A stretch of DNA of 64,000 nt from Lycium barbarum (lineage: Eukaryota > Streptophyta > Magnoliopsida > Solanales > Solanaceae). The stretch spans positions 60,479,821-60,543,820 of the forward strand of contig NC_083346.1 of the NCBI RefSeq assembly GCF_019175385.1, given 5' to 3'. A program made the position numbers and the translations under genes. The notes under the pieces are model-generated. The model did not search any database. It was given only the letters and a program-made list of their open reading frames with translations, and was not told the origin of the DNA. Position 1 is the stretch's first letter; each line of letters starts with the position of its first letter. This document shows, piece after piece, positions 47,162 to 59,325 of this stretch.

Positions 47162-49281
47162 TGTTATGTCCCGTGTTTTCGCATAATTGGAAATCGAGAA
47201 AAATAATTAAGACTTGTTTGTTATAAGGAGATAAATTGATTTTAGTCATTATGCTTATGTCGTTTATGAAATTATTGGCGTAACTACATTGGGGAAGGCC
47301 GAGGGTAAATTTGGAATTTTGGAAATTAGTTTCGAGAATTACAAAACGAGACTTTAACGAATTGGGTCAAGAAAAATTTGAACAAAAAATTGAGGCCCAA
47401 GTCTTTGGGGTGGCCGGCCAAGAGGCCAAGGCCCAACCCATTTTTTTTAATGGTCATGTGATATACATGTGACCACCCATTTGGATATATATCAAGGCTT
47501 CACTTTAGACTTATCAAGAAAAAAATCAACAACTCAACTTTGAGCTTATAAGCCCCATTCGGCCGAACCCCCATTTTTCCAAAAAAATAAATAAATTAAT
47601 TCTCTAGCCTTTGTCTTGGTTCCAAAAATCTTGTTCTTCCCATATTTGTAGTGCACTCATGGCGCTCTTCAACGGGATACAATTAGTTTGGCGGAAGAAT
47701 CACGTTTGCGGCAAGTCGGATTTTCAAGAAAAGGTAAGAATTTTGTCCCTTAAATGTTATGGAATTTGTATGAATATGATAGGGATTGAGAATAGACGAG
47801 AACCTAGTAGTTTTGATATATGTATGAAACCGTAGTTGTGTGTGTGTGTGGTGTTGTGGCCGTGAGCTATAAGGAGTAGAAGGCAAAGGTGAATTTGATT
47901 TGTTTAGTTGGTTAGTTGCGTCGTTGTGGTATTTATGACGTAAATGAATGTTTAACGAGTTGAATTGGCATTGGAAACAGTTGCGGATTATTATGGGAAA
48001 GTATATGATTTTGGTATATTCGCGTATATCCTTGTATAATTATGATATTAAGACTTCAAATGTGACTTATGGTTGTTGTTAATGAATTTGGAATAAAACA
48101 ATGCGAGTTAGTAAGTTGTTCGTAGTTGTTGACGTTTGGGATGCAATATGGAAAGTAGCGAATTGTTTTAACTTATGTATATTGCTTGGAATATTATTGG
48201 GACGTGTTTGAATAATCTTGAGTGAGTAAACGAATACAATAATGTGGATGTTAGTTTGGTATTTCGAAGTTTGAATGAAAGCTGTTGATTTATGCTAGGT
48301 TGATATCGGAACCCCGGGGGCAATCCTGCTCCTCGAAATCCGAATTATAAAATGTCTACTATTCATTCAATTGAATTGAAGCTCAAAGACCTTATTTAGC
48401 CGTATGCTGTGTTACGGTTCCCAAGACCTCGCCATAGGGTCGGGTTACGTTTGGAGTTATGCTGTGATATGGCTGGTGATATGTTATGCTGATTTGTGTG
48501 CTCGGGGATGTACGGAGATTTGAACCTTCTGGTGTTATGCTGTGTGTGGCACCAGCGTCAGAGTGGTGACCACGTTCCTGAGCTTTGCATGATTTTATTT
48601 GCATTATGTATATATGTTTTTATACAAATTTTGATATATCATTCAGTACTTCCCTTTGTATCTGTTTGCTTTCAGTTGTGGCCCATATTTCTGTACTCTA
48701 TGCTTTACATACTCAGTACATCTTTCGTACTGACCCCCTTTCCTCGGGGGCTGCGTTTCATGCCCGCAGGTACAGACACAGGTGATCGACCACTGTAGGC
48801 TCCACTTTCTGCTATTTTGGAGTACTCCCTTTGATCCGGAGTCCACTTTTGGTACATACATCTTTTGCTATGTATATATATTTCTGTATATCTGACTATT
48901 TGGGTACGGCGGGGGCCCTGTCCCGTCATATGATTCTGTCGGTCTGTTTAGAGGTCTGTGGACATGTTTGTGGGTTAGGGTCTTTCTGTATGGATATGTG
49001 TATATGTTGTTTGGGCGACCCCATACGCCGAGGCGGCCAGTCCGCATATGTTTATACGTTTCTTTGTTAGCCCTGTGTGGCCTTTGTTGGTGTTTGTTGT
49101 GTACAGGGTTATTTTGGATAGTCTGTAAAACAAAGGAAACTCTGCCGAAAGTTTTCTGGAAATTATTTAAATTTGGAATATAGCTTTGTCGGCTTCTGCT
49201 ATTTACTTGAAGGCATTTGATAGATGGGTTCGGGTGCCCAGATCGGGCACTAGTCACGACCTACGGGGTTGGGTTATGACA
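47162..49281 (+). mobile_element. B 5' LTR (with two internal deletions)
   Basis: 2120 bp, TGTTATGTCCCG...GTTATGACA. Against the 3' LTR it lacks about 312 bp at 48294 (between copies of TATG) and about 493 bp near 48397 (between copies of ATT). The first deletion removed the TATA-proximal box that survives at 59291-59325. GTGCCC-AGATC-GGGCAC inverted repeat at 49234-49250. Confidence 0.9.
48713..48769 (+). promoter_or_regulatory. Triple-hairpin block of B 5' LTR
   Basis: TCAGTAC (48713-48719)/GTACTGA (48727-48733), CCCCC (48734-48738)/GGGGG (48746-48750), CTGCG (48751-48755)/CGCAG (48765-48769). All three stems are perfect and directly abutting. Confidence 0.68.
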
Positions 49282-49285
49282 AACG

Positions 49286-49297
49286 TGGTATCAGAGC
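49286..49297 (+). other. B primer-binding site
   Basis: TGGTATCAGAGC, four bases after the LTR; initiator Met tRNA type. The leader 49298-49485 has the same 'tgtttat' and 'tagatcgtgcg' tracts as the other elements. Confidence 0.93.
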
Positions 49298-49485
49298 GGT
49301 TTGTCCTCGGAATGTCCACAGGCCGTGTCTCGTAGAGTCTTGTTTATCGGTGTGTTGTGCACCACATCTATAAACAGGAGGCTACAGGGCATTTAGGGTG
49401 TCACCTTTCTTTGGAATCTTAGATCGTGCGTTAGAGCTGTGCTATTAGGATGATTTTGATCTGATTCGTTATTGTGTTTGCAGTG

Positions 49486-50712
49486 ATGCCTCCGAAAAAG
49501 GCAACGGCGGCCCAGAAGGGCAAGGCAGGGATGGCAGGCACTAGTCAGGCACAGCGAGTTACCCGGGCTCGTGTTTATGATTTGCCCGAGGTTGTGCCCC
49601 ATTCAGAGGGATCTGCTACACCACCGGCGGAGCCTGGAGTAGGTCCATCAGCAACTCCAAGGGCCCGAGTACCTGCACCCGAGCCTCCAGCTCCTCAGCC
49701 AGGGGCGGAGGACAGGACACTGAGAGAGGCTGTGCAGTTATTGACCACTCTGGTAGCGGGACAGGCTCGCAGACGCGGGCGGAGAGATGATGAGGATGAC
49801 GACAGGCGTGATAGCCTGAGAGTTCGAGAGTTCCTATTGTGTGGCCCTCCAGAGTTTTTCAGGTCTAAGCCCGACGAGGACCCCCATGACTTTATTCGGG
49901 GGATGCGGCGCTCGCTAGACTTGGTCAGGGCTTCAGAGACTGAGTCTGTTAAGTTGGCTTCGCATAGACTACGGGATGTTGCTGCTCACTTGTATGAGTC
50001 CTGGGAGCTATCCAGGGGTGAGGGTGCTACCCCAGCTACTTGGGACGAGTTCGTTACTGCTTTCACTCACCACGTTTTGTCCCTAGAGTTACGGCGGGCG
50101 CGGGTTGACCGATTTTTGCATCTGCAGCAGAGGGGTCGGAGCGTCTGTGAGTATAATATGGAGTTTGATTCTTTGGCCCGGTATGCACCTGCCATAGTAG
50201 CAGATAGGGCAGATCGGATGCACAGATATGTGATGGGGTTAGACCGCTATTTGATTGATGGCTGTATGGCGGTGGCATTGCAGACAGACATGGATATTGC
50301 CCGACTACAGGCTTATGCCCTGGGTATGGAGGACCGACATAGAGCTGATTATTCTAGCAGAGATCGGGATAGGAGGCCGCCCAAGAGGGCCAGATCCGCA
50401 GGTTATTCTGGAGATTCTCGAGGCGGACAGCCTCAGCAGCAGCAGTCAGGCAGACACCCTCCTCCGTCAGGCCGGGGTACACAGCCGGCCGGTAGGAGGT
50501 TTGACAGTGCAGGACCGTCTGGGGCCGGTCAGAGTTCCAGAGCTTCAGGTTCACAGGTATCCAGAGGTCCCAGTCAGCCCAGACCACCCAGGCCCCGTTG
50601 TTCCCATTGTGGGAAATCGCACCCGGGAGAGTGTTATCGACTTACTGGAGCCTGTTTTTCATGCGGCGGTCAGGGCCATATTATGCGAGATTGTCCGTTG
50701 GCGAGCGGTTCT
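49486..50712 (+). pseudogene. gag: B gag: capsid and two zinc knuckles
   Basis: Start chosen at ATG 49486 ([14 protein letters not shown]), the same start context as M1. Gag forms the cytoplasmic particle. A Pro/Ala-rich N-terminus is followed by the capsid-like block [20 protein letters not shown] and [13 protein letters not shown] (about residues 110-175), then a Ser/Gln-rich basic linker. Two knuckles follow: [12 protein letters not shown] (372-383, short spacing) and [14 protein letters not shown] (390-403, canonical CX2CX4HX4C). No stop or frameshift occurs in gag itself. Gag and pol share one frame, as usual in this lineage. Confidence 0.9.
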
Positions 50713-53700
50713 GGTAGTGTAGCTCAGCCGACGGGATCAGCCGCTTGTTCATCATCAGCTCCATCAGTTGCACACCCTGCGGGGCGAGGTATGCCTGCAC
50801 CAGCGGGACGCGGTCGAGGTCGTGGCAGTGCTTCAGGTTCTAGCGGTCCCTCGAACCGCATATACGCATTGGCCAGCCGCCAGGACCAGGAGGCTTCGCC
50901 GAACGTCGTCACAGGTACATTACTGGTTTTCTCCAGATCTGTATATGCACTGATTTATCCTGGCTCTACATTATCATATATTTCCCCGCTCGTTGCTAGT
51001 AAAATTGGGATAGTGTCTGAGCCTATAGAGCCATTTGAGGTCGCTACACCGGTCGGGGATTGTATTATAGCGAGGCAGGTATATAGGGATTGTACTGTGA
51101 CTATATGTGATCGCTGCACTAAAGCTGATTTGAGAGAATTAGATATGCTGGAATTCGACGTCATTATGGGTATGGACTGGTTAGCTTCCTGTTATGCTAA
51201 TGTTGACTGCCAAAAAAAGGTAGTCCGTTTTCAGTTTCCAGGGGAACCAGTTATGGAGTGGTTCGGGTCTACAGCATCGCCGAGGGGTAAGTTTATTTCG
51301 TACCTCAAGGCTAAGAAGATGATTCAGAAAGGCTATATCTATCACTTGGTTCGTGTGCACGACACTACAGCTGAGACACCTACCATTCAGTCTGTTCCGG
51401 TCGTTAATGAATTCCCAGACGTATTTCCTGATGAGCTTCCGGGTCTTCCGCCCGAGCGGGAGATAGATTTCACTATAGACTTGTTGCCGGATATGTAGCC
51501 TATATCTATTCCTCCGTATAGAATGGCACCGGCTGAATTGAAGGAATTGAAAGAGCAGCTGAAAGATTTGTTGGATAAGGGTTTTATCAGACCCAGCACA
51601 TCACCCTGGGGAGCGCCGGTATTATTTGTAAGAAAGAAAGACGGGTCACTGCGCATGTGTATCGATTATCGGCAATTAAATAAGGTGACTATAAAGAATA
51701 AATATCCCCTCCCCCGGATTGATGATTTGTTTGATCAGTTGCAGGGTGTTAAATATTTTTCAAAGGTGGATCTGCGCTCAGGTTATCATCAGGTGCGAGT
51801 GCGAGAGTCTGATATCCCAAAGACAGCTTTCAGGACCCGGTACGGGCATTATGAATTCAGAGTCATGTCTTTCGGGTTGACTAATGCTCCAGCAGTATTT
51901 ATGGACCTGATGAATCGGGTATTTCGGCCTTTCCTGGACATGATCGTGATTGTGTTTATCGATGATATTTTGATTTATTCACGATCAGCAGAGGAGCATT
52001 CGGATCATTTGAGGACAATACTTGGCACTCTCCGTCAACAGAAATTATATGCTAAATTTTCCAAATGTGAATTTTGGTTAACTTCTGTGGCTTTCTTGGG
52101 GCATATTGTCGGAGCAGACGGTATTCGGGTCGATACGCAGAAAATTGAAGCTGTACAGAATTGGCCCAGGCCTACTACACCGACAGAGGTGCGCAGTTTT
52201 CTGGGGTTAGCCGGATATTATCGCAGGTTCGTGGAAAGTTTTTCTTCTATTGCAGCACAACTGACGAAGCTTACTCAGAAAGCAGCGAAATTTCAATGGA
52301 CAGATGCTTGCGAGCGCAGTTTCCAGCTGCTGAAAGAAAAATTAGTTACAGCACCAGTTTTAGCTCTTCCAGAAGGATCAGATGGGTATGTTGTCTACTG
52401 TGATGCCTCTGGTATTGGGATAGGTTGTGTGTTGATGCAGCACGGTCGAGTTATAGCCTATGCTTCCCGGCAGCTCAGACCGCACGAGAAGAATTATCCC
52501 ACTCATGATCTTGAGTTAGCCGCGGTGATTCATGCTTTGAAGATTTGGCGGCATTATTTATATGGGGTCCACGTTGATATTTATACGGACCATAAGAGTC
52601 TCTATTATATTTTTAAGCAGAAAGAACTAAATTTGCGGCAGAGAAGATGGCTTGAATTATTGAAAAATTATGACGTTGATATTCTGTATCATCCTGGAAT
52701 TCATCAGTTGGCCAGCCTTGAAGTTCGTTTGGCGGATTCTGGAGATTCTGGGATTTCTGTTCGTGCAGTTGCTGAATCATCTATTATAGCAGAGGTAAAG
52801 CAGCGTCAGTTTGAAGATCCTATCCTGGTTCAGTACAGAGATGTGGCCCTTAATAAAGACAAGACTCCGTTTAAAATTTCACTTGAAGGGGTATTATTAT
52901 ATGAAGGCAGATTCTGTGTTCCGGATGTTGCAGGCTTACGGCGACAAATCATGGGCGAGGCGCATAATGCGCGGTATTCTGTTCATCCTGGTTCCACTAA
53001 AATGTATCATGATCTCAGAAGTTTGTATTGGTGGGACGGTATGAAGAAAGATATTGCAGAGTTCGTTAGTCAGTGCCCGAATTGCCAGCAGGTTAAAATT
53101 GAACACCAGGAGCCCGGTGGGTTATTACAGGAGATGGAAATTCCAGCCTGGAAATGGAAGATGATTAATATGGATTTCGTCGTTGGCTTACCGCGCACTC
53201 CACGCAGGTATGATTCTATTTGGGTTATTGTTGACAGATTGACGAAATCAGCCCATTTTCTTCCAGTCCAGACTACTTATTCGGCTGAGGACTACGCTAG
53301 ATTGTACATCAGAGAGATAGTCTGACTTCACGGAGTCCCTGTATCTATTATTACTGACCGAGGTGCCCAGTTTACGGCAAATTTCTGGAGGTCATTTCAG
53401 GAGGGATTAGGGACTCAGGTGAGCCTCAGTACAACTTTTCACCCTCAGTCCGACAGGCAGGCCGAGCGCACTATTCAGACGCTGGAAGATATGTTGCGGG
53501 CCTGCGTTATTGATTTCAGGGGCAGCTGGGATGATCACTTGCCGCTTATTGAATTTGCCTATAATAACACTTATCACTCCAGCATTCAGATGGCACCGTA
53601 CGAAGCCCTTTATGGCAGGAAATGCAGATCTCCTTTTGGATGGTTCGATGTGGGCGAAACTAAATTAATTGGACCAGATGTGATCCAGGAAGCAGTGGAT

Positions 53701-54018
53701 AAAGTAAAACTTATTCGGGAGCGATTATTGGCTGCACAGAGTCGACAGAAAGCATATGCAGACAGACGACGGCGACCGTTAGAGTTCCAGATTGGCGACT
53801 GGGTATTCCTGAAAGTGTCGCCTATGAAGGGTGTTATGAGATTCGGTAAAAAGGGTAAGTTAAGCCCGCGGTATATCGGGCCATATCAGATTGTTCGAAA
53901 GATAGGCGAGGTCGCCTACGAGCTGGACTTACCATCCGATTTGGAGGCAGTACACCCGGTATTTCATGTGTCTATGCTGCGGAAATGTTTTAGTTTGTGG
54001 TGTTGGTTGACAAAATGA
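50713..54018 (+). pseudogene. pol: B pol: protease, RT, RNase H, integrase
   Basis: Same frame as gag. Residue numbers count from the gag ATG. The protease motif reads ALIYPGST: catalytic Asp 491 is Tyr. Stop TAG at residue 671 (51496-51498). RT Asp 762 and DD 826-827 (FIDDIL) are intact. RNase H has YCDASG (973) and TDHKS (1035). After YHPG about 35 codons holding the usual ADALSR linker are missing in frame. The integrase zinc finger (H1160, C1197, C1200) and D1230-D1291-E1327 are present, with TGA at residue 1280 (53323-53325). The GPY-type module (RYIGPYQIVRKIG) is present. The protein ends soon after HVSMLRKC, so the C-terminal tail or chromodomain is absent. Confidence 0.92.
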
Positions 54019-54119
54019 ATTACGTATGCCATTATTAAAAGGGACTCCCCCGCCATGATCATAAGACTTTATGAGATTAATTTAACATTCGGGGACGAAT
54101 GTTCTTAAGGGGGGGAGAA
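54019..54119 (+). other. B 3' non-coding end and polypurine tract
   Basis: 'acattcggggacgaatgttc' is the usual sequence before the tract in these elements (compare the reverse complement at 6199-6220). The tract AAGGGGGGGAGAA lies at 54107-54119, directly before the 3' LTR. Confidence 0.88.
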
Positions 54120-55298
54120 TGTTATGTCCCGTGTTTTCGCATAATTGGAAATCGAGAAAAATAAATAAGACTTGTATGTTATAAGGAGATAAATTGATTT
54201 TAGTCATTATGCTTATGTCGTTTATGAAATTATTGGCGTAAATACATTGGGGAAGGCTGAGGGTAAATTTGGAATTTCGGAAAATTAGTTCGGGAATTAT
54301 AAAACGAGACTTTAACGAATTGGGCCAAGAAAAATTTGAACAAACAATTGAGGCCCAAGTCTTTGGGGTGGCCGGCCAAGAGGCCAAGGCCCAACCCATT
54401 TTTTTTAATGGTCATGTGATATACATGTGACCACCCATTTGGATATATATCAAGGCTTCACTTTAGACTTATCAAGAAAAAAATCAACAACTCCACTTTG
54501 AGCTTATAAGCCCCATTCGGCCGAACCCCCATTTTTCCAAAAAATAAATAAATTAATTCTCTAGCCTTTGTCTTGGTTCCAAAAATCTTGTTCTTCCCAT
54601 ATTTGTAGTGCACTCAAGGCGCTCTTCAACGGGATAAAATTAGTTTGGCGGAAGAATCAAGTTTGCGGCAAGTCGGATTTTTAAGAATAGGTAAGAATTT
54701 TGCCCCTTAAATGTTATGGAATTTGTATGAATATGATAGGGATTGAGAATAGACGAGAACCTCGTAGTTTTGATGTATGTATGAAACCGTGGTTGTGTGT
54801 GTGTGTGGTGTTGTGGCCGTGAGCTATATGGAGTAGAAGGCAAAGGTGAATTTGATTTGTTTAGTTGGTTAGTTGCGTCGTTGTGGTATTTATGACGTAA
54901 ATGAATGTTTAACGAGTTGAATTGGCATTGGAAACGGTTGCGGATTATTATGGGAAAGTATATGATTTTGTTATATTCGCGTATATCCTTGTATAATTAT
55001 GATATTAAGTCTTCAAATGTGACTTATGGTTGTTGTTAATGAATTTGGAATAAAACAATGCGAGTTAGTAAGTTCGTCGTAGTTGTTGACGTTTGGGATG
55101 CAATATGGAAAGTAGCTGTCACGACCTAGCCCCGTGGGCCGCGACTGGTGCCCTACTTGGACACCCAGACAGACAAACATACCAAATCGTAACACACTTA
55201 TCCAAATCGAATACATACAGATAGCATATACGGCCACAAATACTATATGCCGTCTCAAACTATGTCAAACTGTTTCAAACACATTTCAACAAAACTGT

Positions 55299-55299
<1 letters not shown>

Positions 55300-55372
<73 letters not shown>
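55300..55372. repeat. Long (TA)n microsatellite in S2
   Basis: About 70 bp of alternating TA, followed by a second short run at 55386-55400. The longest pure run in the window; length may be unreliable in the assembly. Confidence 0.92.
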
Positions 55373-55374
<2 letters not shown>

Positions 55375-55480
55375 AAAAGCCGGATATATATATATATATC
55401 AAAAAGCCGGCAAGGCTATCAAATGTATCAAAAGCCGACAAGGCTATCAAATGCATCAAAAGCCGACAAGGCTATCAAAT
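55373..55480 (-). repeat. AGCCGACAAGGCT minisatellite in S2
   Basis: Three to four copies of a 28-bp unit with the interrupted palindrome AGCC-gacaa-GGCT. Single copies of the same motif occur at 14853-14868 and 14892-14905 (E2) and, drifted, at 44146-44160 (M2). Confidence 0.8.
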
Positions 55481-55745
55481 GGCACAACGGCCCCAAAACA
55501 TATACAAACCGCACGCCAACAAGGCTGCCATAACGAAAGAGATCATATAAACACAACTGTACGGAAGTAGGCACACACACCCACAAATACGTCTACAGAC
55601 CTCTAAACAGACCAAACAGATCATATGGCGGAACAGGGCCCCGCCGTACCCCTGAACAAATATATACATATGCATCAAACAAGTATTTATACCAAAATGT
55701 AGGCTCCAGAATAAGAGGAGCACTCCAAACAACAGAAGAGGGTGT

Positions 55746-55803
55746 TTGCGGGCATGAAACGCAGCCCCCCGAAGAAAGGGGGTCAGTACGAAATATGTAC
55801 TGA
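55746..55803 (-). promoter_or_regulatory. Triple-hairpin block of S2
   Basis: TGCG/CGCA, CCCCC/GGGGG (55778-55782), TCAGTAC (55783-55789)/GTACTGA (55797-55803). Confidence 0.62.
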
Positions 55804-58800
55804 GTATGCAAAGCAGAAAATACAGAAACAAATCTGAGGCATAAACGAAATAGTAGTACACAACATAAGTATAACTCCAACAAATCAAAATTTGTTTACT
55901 TTCAAAAATATGTAAGTCATGCGTAGGGTACAGAAGAATATGGTCGCCCGCCCGTCGATGGCGCCATAACACAGCATAACACCAGAATGTTTCAAATCTC
56001 CGTATCCCCGTCACATATCACATCACAACATAACGCCATACACAACATAACACCAAATATATGTGGAACCCGTCCCTCTTTTGCGAGTAGCTCGGTGAAC
56101 CATAAACACAGCATAACTCCGGAGTATATCAAAGTGCACACGATAATAGAACCGGCCCGGGAACCGGTGAAAGATATAACAGAACGCACGAGCAGAGTCA
56201 TGAGTAACCATATGCATAAAATCATTATCATAGACTCAAATATAAGTAAATGACCATACTTGAAATTCGAAATGATAATCATACCAAATTGTTTCAAAAG
56301 TCGTCTGAATTACATAAAGGAAAGTCGCGGGACCCACGGACGGGTATTGGCCCGAATCGGGCCCGCCTATGGAAAATATACTCATTATATGCCATATAAA
56401 CTTCTACAAAAATATTGAAGCAATCCGAGCCTTTCGGTGAAAGATGTGGCGTTCACAAATTACGAAATTCTTTAAAGTGAAACCTTTTTATGCAAAGTTC
56501 GGAAAGCGATTATTTCAAAGACATAATGGTTCATATTTCATCAAATCATACATAAGAGTGCCAAGGAATATTTATAAGGCTCATAACATGCTCGGATTTC
56601 GAATCTTAGAATTTTCCTCAAGGCTTATAATCTAGCCTATTGAAAACTAAGGCATGCCAAAAGAAAGAAGGGTTGCGCTTTACATACCTTTAGCGTTTAG
56701 TCGTATTATAACTTGTACTTGCTGCCCAAAAACACTTATCCTATATCAAGATATCAAGAGCTACAATTAGTCTACGAGGGAATTCAATACGTACTTTAAC
56801 GTTAACAACCCCTTTTAAACATTTAGACGACGTTTCGTTCACATTCAAACCAACTACATACAACCGATCCAACATCAATAATCATATGTTCAACACCAAT
56901 CCGGACAGCCCACATAACATTCCAAATAGCCCACATTCACAACATTCCATAACGATTCACATACGGCTATTTCATTCTCAAGTTACTCCTAATAATCCGT
57001 AGCCTTAACGTTTTCGTGTAACAACTTTACAACAACCCAAACAACGTAAATACAATATATATTCTTAACTATCATTAGTCTTTCCAATTTAAAGAAGACA
57101 ACATGTCCAAAACAGTTCCTAACCACAACACGTCCAAAACAGTCCCTAACCAACAACATAAAGGTGCCCGGAATTCTTGCGAACGTTTACGAACATACCA
57201 AGCAAACCACATATGATTTTTACACATTATTTCATGTCTTCATTTCATATAATTTTAGTAAAATACGACCAGCAGTCACACGATAAATATATCACCAAAT
57301 TCGTACGCAAATAGCTACATTGTCGACACTAAAACCTTACAACGACAACAACATGTTTAATGACATTACTTTCATGATTCTTGGAACTGTTTTAGCATCA
57401 TTTCCATTCTTACAACAGCCCACAATTCATCTCAATTTCAACTTGAATCATTATGCTTCACTTCCACTAAACGTTCATAACAAGAATCAACACTCAACAC
57501 ATACAATTTCACCTCTAGCACTAAAACAGTCCACTGTTTTGGACTGCTTGTATGCTTCAACATAATTCATTTTTTTAACACCTTAAATCACATATTCATT
57601 ATGCATACAATACACCATAATTTCCATAACAACAACAATCAAAATATGACACAAAACAGTCCACAAATTCCTCTAAAACAGTCCCTTTACACGGCTACAA
57701 CACTACTCCAACAACTTCATGATTTTCATCCATTTATCCATACTACAACACATTCAATCCACTTCCAATACATGTACAAGAATATTAAACATGATTTCAT
57801 TAGAGTCTTCAACATACGGCTCATTTTAATTTTTTAGAAAAACAGTCCAATATCCAACATGCCACATCACAAACGAACTTCTACAATCTTTGTTCATTTA
57901 CCTATGTTGATACATATTCAATTCATCAACAATACATGCAAAATGAAATCAATCATGACTTCACCAACACTCACGGCTCACTCTCTACTTCAACTACAAC
58001 AACAATCCAACAACAACCTTCATGAACTATACATTCAAATCATCATGCAACACAAGAACAATAAACATTCTTACATTACAACTTGTTCTTCACTTTGGCT
58101 GAATCTTCAACCCTATTGAGGTGCTACACCTCCTTGTTTCTTTTCAACAACTACCACACGTTCTTGTACACTAGATGAGGAGTTGATTTGAGGAAGAAAA
58201 CTGTTTTTTTTTTGTGGTGGAGGAGCTGCCATAGCCGTGGCTCTCTTTCTCTTTCTAGGGCTTGAGAGTTTCTCTCTCTAAGTTCTAGTTGGTGGAAGAT
58301 GATATGGTGATAAATGACTTGTTTTAATCATCCAAGATGATGTTTATGGGCAGCATAAGATCTCTCACGTGTCCACCAAGAATGTCCCCCTTCAAGATCA
58401 GATTTTTGTTTAATAATACCTCCCACTATCAATTGTCCAAGAATATGACTCATATTTCATGAATTTATGTGTCTCCCCTCTCTTTTATATCCATATAATA
58501 ATAATTCCCCACCACTAAATATAAATCCACACTTAATAATCAAATCATGGTTAATTAATCCCTAATCTCCATTAATGCTTCTATACCAAACGAAATTTGT
58601 AAGTAAATTGTGACTTGAAACGAAACCGGAAGTTAAAGTCTTAATCCCCACTCAGACCAACTTGCATCGCCCATATCTCCTTATCCCGATATCATTTTGA
58701 TGAGCGGTTTGTTGCGTTACAAACTAGACTTGATGAATTTAATTTTAGGCTTTTGAAACACCTTAAATCTGGTCCGAGATTTTATTGAAGTTGTTCCGAT

Positions 58801-59290
58801 TCATTTCGTTTAACTTCTAATCCTCTTCCAACCTCATGTAACCTCTTATACATACATATACATACTTATATACATACTCATAGCGCGATTTCAAATCCTT
58901 TAGGTAACCGTGTCGCCTTGGGATACTTAAGGAAACCATATATAACGATATTCTTACTAACTCGATTAACTTTCCTGAACCTTCTTAACTCATTCTTTCT
59001 TGTTTTAATACAAGTAACACGGATTATTATGGAGTGTAACAGTAGCGAATTGTTTGAACTTATGTATATTGCATGGAATATTATTGGGACGTGTTTGAAT
59101 AATCTTGAATGAGTAAACGAATACAATAATGTGGATGTTAGTTTGGTATTTCGAAGTTTGAATGAAAGTTGTTGATTTATGTAGTAAGAAAGAATATTGA
59201 CGTTAGACTTATTTTGTTGCGACTTATGATGTTTGTGATGTTTGGGTTGCTGTGTTGATGTTTATTGAGCCGAGCTAAGTCTCGGGGGTG

Positions 59291-59325
59291 TTATATATAT
59301 AGGGGAAATGCTGCCGAAATTTCGG
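59291..59325 (+). promoter_or_regulatory. TATA-proximal box in B 3' LTR
   Basis: TTATATATATAGGGG followed by AAATGCTGCCGAAATTTCGG. Missing from the 5' LTR through deletion. Confidence 0.5.

Larger units (their letters stand above)
55117..59041 (-). mobile_element. S2: minus-strand solo LTR in the B 3' LTR
   Basis: 3925 bp, TGTCACGACC...GTGTAACA on the plus strand, flanked by GTAGC at 55112-55116 and 59042-59046. The 5' LTR of B shows the empty site 'ggaaagtagcgaattg' (48151-48166). No PBS, polypurine tract or coding motif lies inside. The middle (56800-58100) is CA/AAC-rich and low in complexity. Confidence 0.88.

Noticed and set aside
47597..47835. Short plus-strand frame with a 'MALFNGIQLVWRKNHV' peptide in the B 5' LTR
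   Set aside because: The copy in the 3' LTR (54617 onward) is broken by substitutions; it lies within U3 and has no domain features.
55134..55570. Frames of 107-138 codons across the TA repeat in S2
   Set aside because: Translation of a (TA)n microsatellite (Tyr-Ile repeats), not a protein.
57320..58119. Asn/His-rich frames in S2 as a possible host gene
   Set aside because: The region is CA/AAC-rich LTR sequence within a clean solo LTR; the composition reflects the repeat.
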